Shown here one piece after another: positions 10,574-21,513 of a stretch of DNA of 64,000 nucleotides. Origin of the DNA: Coccinella septempunctata. Lineage: Eukaryota; Arthropoda; Insecta; Coleoptera; Coccinellidae. The stretch covers positions 37,846,270 to 37,910,269 of the forward strand of contig NC_058189.1 of assembly GCF_907165205.1 (NCBI RefSeq). Direction: 5' to 3'. The notes beneath the pieces are model-generated. The model was not told where the DNA came from. It worked only from the letters and a program-made list of their open reading frames with translations, and ran no database searches. The stretch's first letter is position 1. Every line of letters begins with the position of its first letter. A program made the translations under genes and the position numbers.

Positions 10574-11465
10574 CAAAGTAGTTCTCTGCTCTGTTTTGTG
10601 CACTTCACGGGCTTGCGCACCAGCAAAGAATCGTACTCACAGCAAGTGCATAACTCGGACAGGACGGGGTGCATCTTCATAATTCTTTCTTTTTCACCCG
10701 ACCGGCATTTTACGTCGACCTTCCATACACCCTTACGTGAAATTTCATAGGATCACGTCATCTTAAATATTCGATATTGGCAAAATTGGTGAAATTTGGA
10801 CTGCAACCCTCTGCCAAAAAAATATTCAGCTTTAAAAACTCCTTACGTATCGAATTGGTAGCGTTTTTTTACTACAACTGCTATTTCGAAAAATGTTTTG
10901 CACAGATAAAATGCATGCCTGACGACGACAAGAAATATAGGTATTTAAAAAACTTCTTCGATACTTATTGAATGATTTAAACTATAGCATATCTAGCTAG
11001 GTTAAGGTTAAATTAGTCGTCGTTTTTTCTCGTCATAGCACCATCCCCCGAAAGCATCCCCACTATCGAGGATGGACTACGCCTGGGCTCAGAACATGAA
11101 GGCATGCATCAAATCTCAAGTAGAATCGTAGTCGTTGCTATTCTTGGCATCCCGAGGACGTGCAAGAATCTTGGACTAACCAATCCTCAAGAACAGTACA
11201 AGCGTTGATTGAAGTATTTATATACTGAAGTATTGATTGAATACTTCAGTCAACGGTACAAGCACAGTAAATCTTGAAAATATGTATTACAGGAACAAAA
11301 CGCTTTTACAACACTAACAATAATATATAAATCTTTGTCATTAAGTACGAAGTAATATTTTCAGATACTATTCAATTTTGGAGCTCCAAAATGGGACGCA
11401 TTACGCCGTAACAACCATTTTGGAACTCCAGGTCAGGTTAGATTATAGCATAGATTATAGCTTTG
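10574..11465. other. Non-coding part of cyclase intron 2
   Basis: Contains a 64-codon frame at 10777-10971 (Lys/Phe-rich, no recognised domain, no matching splice signals), which I treat as chance. A short duplication of TATACTGAAGTATTGATTGA style sequence lies at about 11200-11260. Confidence 0.4.
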
Positions 11466-11622
11466 TTTTGGTTCGCACTTGAGGCGGTTCCGAATCGGTT
11501 CAAAGTAGTGGAGCAGCAATGGTGTGGGAAGCTACACGCATGCTACGCGCGATCTTACGCTGAATAAATAAATGTGCCACTGTTTTGAACCGTTCTGGAA
11601 CCATCCTAAAAGCGAACCAAAA
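11466..11622. mobile_element. MITE family F (TTTTGGTTCG ends), copy 1
   Basis: 157 bp with long imperfect inverted arms beginning TTTTGGTTCGCACTTGAGGC. Related copies lie at 42459-42595 and 44142-44331. Confidence 0.75.
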
Positions 11623-11817
11623 TAGGCCTTATAGCAACTCAGCGACGAGACAGTTTGCCCGAGGTCGTCCACGTTGCCGTAAAAAGCGTTGTGATAGCGG
11701 GGAACGCTCGACACTTGTGCGCTATAGGACAATAATCTCGAATTAAGCTTCGAGTGCGCTTGTGCGACTTTGACACTCTGCATTACACTGCGTGTTTTAC
11801 TGTGTAAGGCGAGGCGC

Positions 11818-11983
11818 AAATAGAAACGCAGGTTGGTGAGGTGACGCAGCTTTTTCCTGCGCTGCACGTACTATCTGACAAGTCACTGTCACTCTTTATT
11901 TGCGCGGTCTGGTTCTTTTCTATGTTTTACAAAAACTCACTCTGCGTCACCTCACTAACCTGCGTTTCTATTTGCGCCTGGCC
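11818..11983. mobile_element. MITE family D, copy 2
   Basis: 166 bp, inverted ends GGC(C/G)AGGCGCAAATAGAAAC, flanked by TAA and TTA. Its interior CACGTACTATCTGACAAG is shared with the copy at 12004-12367. Confidence 0.75.
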
Positions 11984-12003
11984 TTACAGCTGTTGCCTCA
12001 TAA

Positions 12004-12367
12004 GGCCAGGCGCAAATAGAAACGCAGGTTGGTGAGGTGGCGCAGCTTTTTCCTGCGCTCCACCCTTTTTTATAGACATATAATAGGGTATTCTAAAGAT
12101 TTGTTAAAATCAGCTGACGGTTGGTGGCCGTAGGGCACACAAAGCTTTTTATTATCACTGTAAAGAGGCATTTCTGAGAAAGTATAGTCTAATCACTCTA
12201 ATCTAACGTCGAGAAGAACATTTATATGTGTTATATAAACAAGGGCTACACGTACTATCTGACAAGTCACTGTCACGCTTTATTTGCGCGGTCTTGTTCT
12301 TTTCTATGTTTTACAAAAACTCCCGCTGTGCCTCCTCACTAACCTGCGTCTCTATTTGCGCCTGGCC
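12004..12367. mobile_element. MITE family D, copy 3, with about 188-bp insertion
   Basis: Ends GGCCAGGCGCAAATAGAAAC and inverse, flanked by TAA on both sides (12001-12003, 12368-12370). Aligned to copy 2, it has an extra segment at about 12060-12247 without similarity elsewhere in the window. Confidence 0.8.
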
Positions 12368-12687
12368 TAAGGATAGTTATGAGTACGTGACTCATAGTCA
12401 TTGGTAATAAAGTACTGTTTTTCGGAGTTCACACCTAACAAAAATGAACAAAATTGGCATTATCGTCACTATTAATTATTTTCGAAGCTTTGAGTTGCAT
12501 GTTGCGCCGCGCCGTGTGGTGACACGATCATTCCAGTAAATCTGCCCGTGCGTTTATACATCTATTCTGGCGCAGTGAAGTGAGCTAGCGTAATTGCGCA
12601 GCGTACCGCAGTGTTACACATCTCGATTAGGTTGTGCCTCATATCATAATATATAACTATAATATAATAATAGCCATTCATTTTCAG

Positions 12688-12929
12688 GTTCTAAAAAACC
12701 ACTATACGATATCTGGGGAGATCCGGTTAATATGGCATCCAGGATGGATACCACTGGAGAACCGAATAAAATTCACGTATTAGAACGTACAGCCCATATT
12801 ATTCAGAGCAGAGGCTATAAGTGTACATTGAGAGGAAATACCAAAGTAAAAGGGTTGAAGAGTCCAGTTCCGACATATTTTGTTGATTTGGATCACAATT
12901 TCGATTTGATAAAACACGAACCGAATTAA
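12688..12929 (+). CDS. Adenylyl cyclase last exon: end of C2 and stop
   Basis: The exon follows ttttcag. Joined to the previous exon it reads GSKKPLYDIWGDPVNMASR and continues MDTTG. The Asp of YDIWG, the Asn of VN and the Arg of ASR, all catalytic in this family, are present. The conserved C-terminal KGKG motif reads VKGLKSPVPTYFV here, so the second motif Lys is replaced by Leu with a Lys one residue later. After TYFV only about 18 residues follow before TAA at 12927-12929, so there is no long cytoplasmic tail. Confidence 0.9.
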
Positions 12930-13083
12930 TGATATTGTTGGCGAAATCATCTGGAGGAAAAGTGTATAAGATAAAATACATGCATGTATTTTCATTGAAC
13001 ACGAATTAGGTAGTACTCGATAATTTGAGCAAGCCTTTTCTGAAATAGTTCACCATATCTGGAATCAAAACCAACTTGAAAAA

Positions 13084-13089
13084 ATAAAA
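13084..13089 (+). terminator. Likely adenylyl cyclase poly(A) signal
   Basis: AATAAA about 155 nt after the cyclase stop codon. Other AT-rich candidates exist nearby, so the choice is tentative. Confidence 0.35.
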
Positions 13090-14124
13090 AATCTAATTGG
13101 TATCTAATTACTAAAACAACACAACTTGATAATCAGTTGTAGTCATCGTGAACGGCATTCTCGAGTATATTTATTTCCAATGGAGGTCATCTCGAAATTA
13201 TTGGATATAATATCAAGCCTATATATTGACATTCACAATATAAGTAAATGCATTTTTATCCATTAGCTTGAATATATTTATATCAACAATAATCAAGAGT
13301 GTAATATCTATTTGGTATAATTATGAGAAATAATCAAACTATACCCTAAACAGTGAAGGTTTATCAGAAAGGGATTCAAGTTATCTCTAGCAATAGGTAT
13401 AGGCATTCAATTATTCAGTTATTTGCTTGAAGTGAATGTTCGAATTTTTGGAAGTTACGTTTCTAGTTTGAATTTAAGTATATATTCGAATCTCAAAATT
13501 ATGATAATTATAAGTGCTATCAAATATCTTAATCGAAAGTGTTAATAGATATAATAGTTGTGCAAAAGGGGATATCGTGTCATTCCATTTCTTACCCAAA
13601 AATGGGAATAGCTGATTCCCATTTCTTACCCAAAAATGGGAATGGCTGATTCACCTTAAAAACCTTAATGAATAATTTCATAAATACCTAGATCAAAAAC
13701 CCTATTGTTTGATACCGATGCATGAGTTGAATCCGTATATTACCCACGCCTGTCACTTTTGTCAAAAACTGACGACTAATTTAATTTTCTTTTTTTTAAA
13801 TTTGCGTTTGATGCATTTCTCTCTGCCCTCAATATGCATAAAGTTGCTAACAGGTAGTGATTTCCCCACCCCCCAAATCAGCTTGCTATCCCCTTTTACC
13901 TCCTCCACTCGCCAGTTTACCTTCACCCACCTGATGGGTGATGCTTTTCTGATAAAATCATATAATTCCGTTGTAGGAAATTTCACAATTTCCTCATAAA
14001 AAATTTAATCCAAAATTATAATTACCTAACGGATACTATGAAAAAAACTTAAAGTATAAAGAGATTTATTTTATAACAAAAAATTTTTCATTCACTAAGT
14101 ATCACTTGAATCAAGTGATATTTC

Positions 14125-14290
14125 AAATCAGTATATTACATTTTCCTCCGATTCCCCGCTGTTTTCATAATCGCAGTTGTCATTATCGTCGTCGCAATCA
14201 GACTTATCTTCATCATCTGAAGATTTGTTAGCTGAGGTACGTAATACATTTGCAACCTGTTTGGGAGTTTTGATAGGTTTGGCTATAATG
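14125..14290 (-). pseudogene. Possible acidic coding fragment
   Basis: The - strand reads AKPIKTPKQVANVLRTSANK, then an Asp/Glu/Ser-rich tail (SSDDEDKSDCDDDNDNCDYE) and a stop at the 3' side. The composition resembles an acidic protein C-terminus but I recognise no family, and no neighbouring exon was found. It may be a retrocopy or transposon remnant. Confidence 0.3.
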
Positions 14291-14704
14291 AAAATGCTGA
14301 CAGCTTTTTAGGAAAAGGCAAGACGACCCAGTGGAAAAAAAATTCTAATTTCTAATCATGTGCGTGTGAAACATAGACCTCAAAGCATATTAGTCCGTCT
14401 TCCAATTTCTAGGATCTGACAGAGAATTTTATTTATTTCTGGTTATGCCTTTGGAATAAACTTTTGTGAGAATTATCATCGTTTTAAAAAATTCTTCCTC
14501 TGTTTCAATATTAATTTATTTGGACCTATTAAAACATGACGTTCTCATTAGAATCTATTAGATGCATTGCGCCCGAACTCTCAATATTCTTATAGCGACT
14601 GATGGAGGGTTATTACATAAATAATATCAACAGAGTTGTGTACAACGAGCTCCAACACGTGGTTATAAGAATAATGCAGATGCACTCTTGAGAACCCCAG
14701 ACTC

Positions 14705-14871
14705 CTTTCACACCACGGGTTTTTTCGTCGAGTTTTTAGCGGAAAACAACTGGATGAAAAATTATTCATCGGGTTTTATCCGTACGGTGGAAATCTCGCG
14801 GCGATAAGCGCCGCCGAAAGTGCAATCCGGTTGTTTTCCGGTGCGAAACTAAACCGGAACACGTGTGAAAG
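14705..14871. mobile_element. Foldback MITE with CTTTCACAC ends
   Basis: 167 bp. Ends CTTTCACAC and GTGTGAAAG are inverted. Subterminal CGGAAAACAAC and GTTGTTTTCCG also pair. No target duplication could be fixed. Confidence 0.6.
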
Positions 14872-15002
14872 ATCCCATTATATCAGTGTAACTCGGAACA
14901 TCGGGTAAAAACCCGACGGTAAAAACCCGATGGTGTAGAATGAGACGAACTCTCTTTTACTTTATTTCGGATATCTCGCGTTTTCAACAGATGGCAGACC
15001 TA

Positions 15003-15430
15003 ACTTGCGGCCATTTTTTCACAGGCAGCCATATATCATCATATTCGAAAAAAAATTAGCTTTAATTTGATATCAAAAACATCCGTGTACTTATGAACGT
15101 AGAAATACATCGAAATGTTACCTGCTTACACCTGGCTGCGAGGTAGTTGCGGCCAAGTGTGCAACGGCAGCCATGGATTTTAGTATTCTCTACATGCATT
15201 GCTATGATGTGGATGATATTTTATTTCAATACGGAGTGAACGAAATTTCTCTTCGAATATTGATTAACATTAATTTAATTAAAATTACTTGCGGCCACTT
15301 TTGACAGGCTGCGGTGTTATCAGTGTACTCTCCTATCCATAAACGTATGTAAAAATGTGTGTTTGACTCTGTACGTAATGAACGTAGTGATTCTGCAGCG
15401 GGATCTCGTACTATTATTACTTTTCATAAA
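15003..15430. repeat. Three diverged units with 142-bp spacing
   Basis: GCGGCCA begins at 15007, 15149 and 15291, exactly 142 bp apart. Each is followed within about 12 bp by a GGCAGCC or GGCTGCG block, and two of the three units share TGAACGTAG about 80-90 bp on. The rest has diverged. This may be a remnant of a tandem satellite. Confidence 0.45.
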
Positions 15431-16544
15431 AATAGATACCTAACGAACGAAATTAATTCAGATGCAAAACACATGCCTATAATTAAATCAACAAATATTA
15501 CGATTAAGATGTCTAAAACTCTGGTGTATTCACTGATTCGATATTGTTTTTAATTTCGTGGGGATATCGGACCAGTTTCGTTTTTCCCACTGTAGGTAGC
15601 GCTGTTTAGAATTTGACACAGCATTGTCAATTGATATTTGAAAATAATTTGAGTACTTTCGTACGACTAACGAATATGTTGTATTTATAAGCGATTATTG
15701 GTGTGTGAAAATGTATTAGTTTCGAGAAAGGGGTGTAGAACATTCATTTATTCAACATGTCGTTCAGTAAGTTTATGAGGAGATGCAAAATCCTCCCAAA
15801 ATAAATTTCAATCGATATCAGTAAGTTCAGGTTTCTGTATGGACAATCAAGAACTACAGCTAATAATTCGGTGTTGTTGGAATTTGAGGCAGAAAAAATC
15901 AGATGAACGAACATTCGGGAAGGATATAGCTAAGTTTTATGGCAACTTCAGCAATATTTCAAAGAAACTGTATTGGAAATACGTAATGTGAATTGTGAGC
16001 ATGTATTGAGAATCAGAAATTGATAAATCTATTCGAGTTTGTTCTTCAAATATTCTTCCTGAATAGATATAGTGAAAATTACCTTTCTATCAACTGAATA
16101 TATTGGATATTAGACCAATCAATTGTGTTTTATTAAAATCATATTGAATTACCCCCCTCACGAATTCAAGTTGTCAAACGGAAATTATCTTGAAGAAGAA
16201 CAGTAAATACTCCTTTGAATCCTTATTCGGTAGTGTTGAAATGTTGACAAATTCGTTTTTACAACGAAAATTGAACTGTAAATCACAAATATTCCTTAAG
16301 AGCTGACAAAATGGGCCAGTTCATATTTTGCACTCGTTGATCGATATTCGATATCAACGCAAAACAAAATAAAACGAGAGAGTATCATTGGACTTCCTTT
16401 GATAGAACAAGGATAAAACGAAGCAAATGACATGGTGGCGCCGCCACGAAACTCATCCCATATCCCCGATTATCTGAAATGTTGATGCTTGCAAAAAGTG
16501 ACAAGTGCACACACCAGTGTTTTAGACATCTTAATTACGATCTA
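15431..16544. other. Spacer without recognised genes
   Basis: AT-rich sequence; no coding similarity or repeat recognised on either strand. Confidence 0.5.
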
Positions 16545-17045
16545 AATAGAACTAACAAACTACCATCACTCAAAGTATGAGCAGAAATTCCATTTCGAGT
16601 AGATGCTGACAAGTTTTGGGTCTCATTTGACCTCGTCAGAGCAACATAACTCTTTCGTCAACGACACTCTGGAATGAATTGTACAGTTTTCCTTTATTCG
16701 ATGTCGGTAGCGGATATGATGTACAAATACACCGTAGTGACACCTGATAGGGAAGCGGGAACCAACCCAATTCAATTTCCTAACTCTCAGAGAGAAAATA
16801 GAAGTATGCATGCATGTAGGTATGATTAAATTCCCAGATTGCAAATATCGCATATTAGGATATTTAAGCAAGGGAAAAAGCAGGAGAAAGAAATTAATTA
16901 TCGGCGAGGGTTGTACCTACATCTGAATTAATTTCGTTCATTATTCACCTGACTTATTGTGAAGACGTGATCCATTTTTGATGTCCGGAGCTCCGGAGCA
17001 GATCGGTTAGGTACTGGTACGATTCGAATCTTTCCGCGCTTTTTA
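16545..17045. repeat. Dispersed repeat family G, copy 1
   Basis: Blocks such as CCATCACTCAAAGTATGAGC, CAGAGCAACATAACTC and TTGCAAATATCGCATATTA recur at 30855-31160 in the same orientation. A flanking block (GATCCATTT... to ...ACCGATCTG) recurs there in inverse, implying long terminal inverted repeats. Confidence 0.65.
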
Positions 17046-17049
17046 CCAT

Positions 17050-18690
17050 GCTTATCGCCATTACCTGAATCTCAGTGCGGCTTTCGACCAAATCAAAGTA
17101 CGGTGGACCTAATTTTTACACTGCGACAGCTGCAAGAGAAGGCCCGTGAACAACAATCAAGGATCTATACAGCCTATATCGATTCAAGTAGGGCCTTCGA
17201 CTCGGTGAATCCGGGAGCGCTATGGAAAATCATGGGACGCCTTGGAGTACCCGAAAGATACTTAGCAGTGTGTAAAAGCCTCCATACCAACAACACCGCT
17301 AGAATACAGCATAATGGCTCAACCTACAACCGACAATTTCTTAACCAACTCGGAATAAAACAAGGCTGCGTGTTAGCGCCTTTACTGTTCAATATTTTCG
17401 CCATAGCTGTCTCCCCAAAATAGTTCTGTATGGCGAATTCACAGAGGGAGCTGGGAAACCAGAAGGCCAGTATAAGCGGTTTAGGGATATACTACATAAA
17501 TCCCTAAAATCAGTTAATGCCAATCATTACTGGGAACAACTATCGTTAGACAGGTCACAATGGAGGTCTTTGGTACACAGTTAGAGCTTGTCCAGATGCG
17601 GCGAGCAACGCGCGATTGACTACGCGCGTATTATTTCATGTAGCGTCCACATGTAGCGTTTGTCTACGCGTCAAAACGCGAGTTTCCAGTCCAGTATCCC
17701 CTATTATTGAATCTTCGGTTTCCAGTGTGGATGGTTTTTTCTCTTTTGAATTACTTCCTTCACAAAATATTTCAACAATTTCTTCCCAACATGTATTTTC
17801 AGTAGGTATTCATCTATTGAAATATTCGGGAGATTCCATATTCCACAACAGAATTTTTCCAATTCTGACATATAAAGTGGAACTTTTTAGAACTCATTGA
17901 CGTTGTGTGAGTTCCCGTAATAATACAAGTGTAAGTTTCCATAATACAAGAGACCGATTTGCTAAATATTTTGTAAACGAGTTAACAGTCCTGGCAAAAT
18001 CAAATGGTTTAATAATTTATGTATTATTTCATGTAACGCAGTACTTCTTTATTCCGTATAATCCTACTACTCGCACTAATAAAAATTGTTTACTTATCTA
18101 AAGCTATTTTTTTTATCTTCTGAATCACCTCGTTCAGAAAATATATTAACAATTTCTTCCCAAATTTTTTTTTCCAGAATACGATTAGAATATTAGGATG
18201 ATTCCAGTTCACCGATGAAAAGTTCGATATCGATGTTATCGAGTTTCATTTCGAAATTTCACTTAATCCGTCCTGACGCGGCAATCAACGCATGTGTACT
18301 GGACGCTACCAGTATCTACCTAGTATCTCGACACGCGCGTAGATATACACGCGCGTATCGTAGAACGCGCGAGTCGAGATCCCTGCGATTGCTTGCGTCG
18401 AACTTGCGATTTTATTGCACGCGCGTATGCATGTGGACGGAATCAACTGTGCTCTAGTATCTCGACACGCGCGTTTCGAAACGCGCGTAGTGAATCGCGC
18501 GTTTATCGCTGCATCTGGACAGTCTCTTATAATGGAGACTCGATAAGAATACAGCGCCGGCCAGATCTGGTTGGTCAGTCACAGGAGGGCACACAGTCGT
18601 AAATAGCCCTTAGAAATTATAAGTTTGATCGCACCTTTTTCTTGTCTTTTTGTACCTATATTTATTCCCGGTAACGGGATACGTGACATG
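17050..18690 (+). pseudogene. Non-LTR retrotransposon family H, interrupted copy
   Basis: The + strand encodes QCGFRPNQSTVDLIFTLRQL, then YIDSSRAFDSVNPGALWKIM and GIKQGCVLAPLLFNIFAIAV. An internal deletion removes the YADD part and joins to the C-terminal LYGEFTEGAGKPEGQYKRFR and LSLDRSQWRSLVHS. The ORF is split by a 943-bp DNA element at 17584-18526. The 3' end at about 18690 (GGTAACGGGATAC) is shared with the second copy of this family at 45555-46530. Confidence 0.8.
17584..18526. mobile_element. 943-bp DNA element with TTA target duplication, rich in ACGCGCG motifs
   Basis: Flanked by TTA on both sides (17581-17583, 18527-18529). Inverted ends GAG(C/A)(T/C)TGTCCAGATGC extend about 40 bp. 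Both subterminal regions carry many ACGCGCG(T/A) motifs. The interior holds two related T-rich blocks around ACAATTTCTTCCCAA. There is no transposase, so it is non-autonomous. A 3-bp TTA target suggests PIF/Harbinger-type mobilisation (inference). Confidence 0.85.
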
Positions 18691-19480
18691 GCTTATCGTA
18701 ATATACGATATTTACAATATACAATATGGGAATTCAAAAGCATATGGATGCGTACTCCTATCTTCACTCAGATAATTGAATTGGGTTGGTTCCTTAGAAC
18801 ATAGAATATCTATATTCTAAGGTTGGTTCCCGTTTCTCTGACAGACGTCTCCAACATTTGAGAAACAAATTTAAAACGCGAGATGTCCCCTTTGACACCA
18901 TATCATCTAAAAACGCAAAGAAAAATTAACGATTGATTGAATTTTATGTAAATATTCCAATTTGTGAATTGAAACAAGAAACACAACTTTTAAGAATTTT
19001 TTTGGGGTATCCAGAGTATAGAGATATACTCTGGATACCCCAGTACTGAATATACAATTGATATTTTTTCGTGAAATTACATACGACGTCCAATAAATTC
19101 ATTTCTTCATATCTGCTTAAAATTCAAATTAGAAGAGAAAAAGAAGACCTAGGGATGTGGATGTCCATTTTACATTTTCAGTCCTCAAGATCAATATCCA
19201 ATGGAAGATATGAAGCTATCTGAAGGATACAAAATGAACTCACATCAACGAATCACATTTATTAAGGACATATGTAGGTACTTTTATTCTTTCTATTTAC
19301 TTTCCTGTGTTTCATGAATTTATCCGTAATGTGATGTTTCAAATAGTAGTTATGTGTTACTCGATCAAAAATCGCAGAATCACAAAAATTGAGGAAGCTG
19401 TACATTGATAAACGATATAATTATTGTGTCATACTCATATTTATTTATTTAACTGATTAATAAATTAAAAATGAAATTGA
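18691..19480. other. Spacer with a perfect hairpin
   Basis: Mostly unassigned AT-rich sequence. It contains the 17-bp-arm hairpin at 19004-19041 (separate entry). Confidence 0.5.
19004..19041. repeat. Perfect hairpin, 17-bp arms, 4-nt loop
   Basis: GGGGTATCCAGAGTATA, loop GAGA, TATACTCTGGATACCCC. No similar sequence elsewhere in the window. It could be a tiny foldback element; arms this short and perfect are unlike a typical animal miRNA precursor. Confidence 0.8.
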
Positions 19481-19481
19481 A

Positions 19482-21096
19482 CAATAATAATAATAATAAT
19501 AATGTCGCCTTTATTAGAATGAAATCATATACATAGATACACTCTGAAGATGTTAGGGACCCAACTGAAGCGAAGTTTAGTCTATGACTACTCTTACACT
19601 TAACTCCAGAGAGGCCCCCAAAAAAAAAAATCACATTGATAATGGTCAAAACCATAGTAATACAACATGTAACAAGACCAGAAAAAAAAACCAAATCACA
19701 TGTGAAAACTTAACACTTATAGAAAGCAAAAAAATAGAATATGATAAAATAAACATCACTGAATCTGTCTCTGGAATAATATAGATCTCAAACGTGCCCT
19801 AAACTGTGAATACGAAGTTGAATGCAAATCCAAATCCAAGTTGACTGCATTGAAAATTTTTGCAGCACCGTAAGAGAATGACCTCTGAAACCTGGCCGTC
19901 CGATGAGACGGAATCGTCAGCAAGTTCGCGCCACGTATATGACGATCATGAATGGCACATCTCGGTATCAACCTGAGCCTCAGATCGTGCACCGACGGCG
20001 CCTTCATCAATGATGAACACGAAGCAACCCAAGTGCAATTTAGCCCGATTATCCATGCGTAGCCAATTCAGCTCATTTATTCTACCAGAAATTCCTCTGT
20101 CAAATTTCCTGAGCCCATAAATGAACCTTACGCACCAATTTTGGATACTCTGAATGCGATTCCGGGAAAAATGATTGACACACGAACCATACACAACGTC
20201 ACAGTAATTGAATCTCGATAGAATCAATGTTTCACACAGCATTTTCTTGATCTCAATCGTCAAATACCTCCGTGCGGAGTAAATCAATTTAAGCTTGAAA
20301 AAAGCTGATCTCGTAATCTGGGATACATGGTCCGAAAAATTGAGCTCTCTATCAATCAATAGACCCAGATCTCTAGCACTGTCATACGCCTTCAGCTTTA
20401 CTCCCTCTACACATATGTTCAAACTGTTCACAATATTCTCATAATCTCTCTTGCCCGTAAAGACCAACATTTTACTTTTATCTGGGTTTATGTTCAGATT
20501 ATGGTGCAGTGAAATATTCCTTAAAACCTCCAAGTCCGAATTTATTCTGTCGGAAGACAGCAATATGTCCTCCGGCAAGAACCTGAATAACAAGTGCGCA
20601 TCATCAGCAAATAGTTCGACCATGCAAAATTTCAACCTAGAAAAAACATCGGCTGTGTAGATGATGTACATCAGAGGACCAAGAATAGATCCCTGTGGAA
20701 CTCCAGCCAAAACATCCCTCCTGCTAGAAAGCCTATCACCAACCCTTATAGTCTGCGTACGGAGTGCCAGAAATGAAGATATCAAAGAAAGCGAAGAGAA
20801 AGAGAAACCATAGTATTTCAGCTTCGCACACAACAACTTATGATTGATAGTGTCGAAGGCTTTGCTGAAATCCAGCAGAACGAGTACATCAATGAATCCC
20901 CGATCAAGATCACGGAAAATAGCATCAGTCACCGACAGGAGACATGTAGCCGTGCTACATCCCTTCCGAAAGCCAGACTGATAGGAAGGTAACAACTCTT
21001 TTGCTTCAAAGTAACAGCTCATCTGCTGGTAAAGTACCCTTTCCAGCACCTTCGATAGAACAGGTAAAATACTAATAATTCGTAAATCCGACAATA
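19482..21096 (-). pseudogene. Non-LTR retrotransposon abutting LanA 3' end
   Basis: The frame 21094-19946 starts ISILPVLSKVLERVLYQQMS, then QSGFRKGCSTATCLL, LVLLDFSKAFDTINHKL, GVPQGSILGPLMYIIY and LFADDAHLLFRF. All core RT motifs including FADD are intact. A single frameshift near 20000 moves the C-terminus (RTARFQRSFSYGAAKIFNAV) to another frame. The 3' end has an (ATT)n tail at 19482-19505. It is 5'-truncated at about 21096, so endonuclease is absent and it cannot move on its own. Confidence 0.85.
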
Positions 21097-21179
21097 TTTT
21101 TATTCAAGCATACAATATTTTGATTACTATGATAAAGCGAACTTATAGGGTATATAAAATAAACTGATTAATTTCATTC

Positions 21180-21185
21180 TTTATT
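21180..21185 (-). terminator. Likely LanA poly(A) signal
   Basis: AATAAA on the - strand about 54 nt after the LanA stop. It is the only canonical signal before the retrotransposon junction near 21096, so the 3' UTR is predicted to be very short. Confidence 0.5.
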
Positions 21186-21238
21186 TCTCACAAACATAAT
21201 ATCAATCAAGAAAGGGCACTGATTTCATCCGTCAAACA

Positions 21239-21513
21239 TCAATTAGTCCTACAAGAACCAACTATGACATTTCCATGCGCCATGGCTGGTGTTATTGGGA
21301 CGAAATCGTCATTAAGATGAACGTTCTTTATGCACCCAACATACGCTTGGTTCGACGACAACCCTCTGAGCCTCTTAACATTACTAAGGAATCTGTGACC
21401 ACCCAAGAATAAGGTCCCTCCAGTGCTTGTCGATATGGCCCTGTGGTCTCCGAGGTGTGGGTCTGTGAATATGTTATCCACAGAGAGGGTGACTACGTTC
21501 TTGGATTTCACCG
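21239..21513 (-). CDS. LanA: LanA last exon: end of LG5 and stop
   Basis: Acceptor ctttttcag. Encodes VKSKNVVTLSVDNIFTDPHL, GGTLFLGGHRFLSNVKRLRG, then YVGCIKNVHLNDDFVPIT and GSCRTN followed by TGA at 21241-21239. The closing LG5 Cys pair is present. Confidence 0.93.

Larger units (their letters stand above)
2341..12929 (+). other. Adenylyl cyclase gene, 3' part (three exons: 2341-4055, 7520-7772, 12688-12929)
   Basis: Membrane-bound class III adenylyl cyclase, which makes cAMP from ATP at the inner face of the plasma membrane. The three exons join in phase (AG/GT borders; phases 1, 0, 1, then stop) into about 735 codons. The order is end of C1a (FDIWSKDVSLANQME), a charged Asn/Lys-rich C1b, a second set of hydrophobic segments, then C2 (VLPEHL to VNMASRMDTTG) with a very short C-terminal tail. 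The first membrane module and most of C1a must be upstream of the window. The C2 core deviates from the vertebrate consensus in several places, which reminds me of the insect ACX group, but that placement is an inference. A likely poly(A) signal AATAAA lies at about 13084. The gene converges on LanA. Confidence 0.9.
12930..14704. other. Spacer after the cyclase gene
   Basis: AT-rich, mostly unassigned. A tandem duplication of about 42 bp around CCATTTCTTACCCAAAAATG lies at 13580-13655, and a 21-bp palindrome (TATCACTTGA, A, TCAAGTGATA) at 14100-14120. An acidic frame on the - strand is listed separately. Confidence 0.45.

Noticed and set aside
10777..10971. Small 64-codon ORF in cyclase intron 2
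   Set aside because: Short, Lys/Phe-rich and without homologs that I recognise; chance frame in AT-rich DNA.
18805..18850. Hairpin around ATAGAATATCTATATTCTA
   Set aside because: Short and AT-only; expected by chance in this composition.
19004..19041. microRNA gene
   Set aside because: Arms are only 17 bp with no mismatches and a 4-nt loop, unlike a miRNA precursor.
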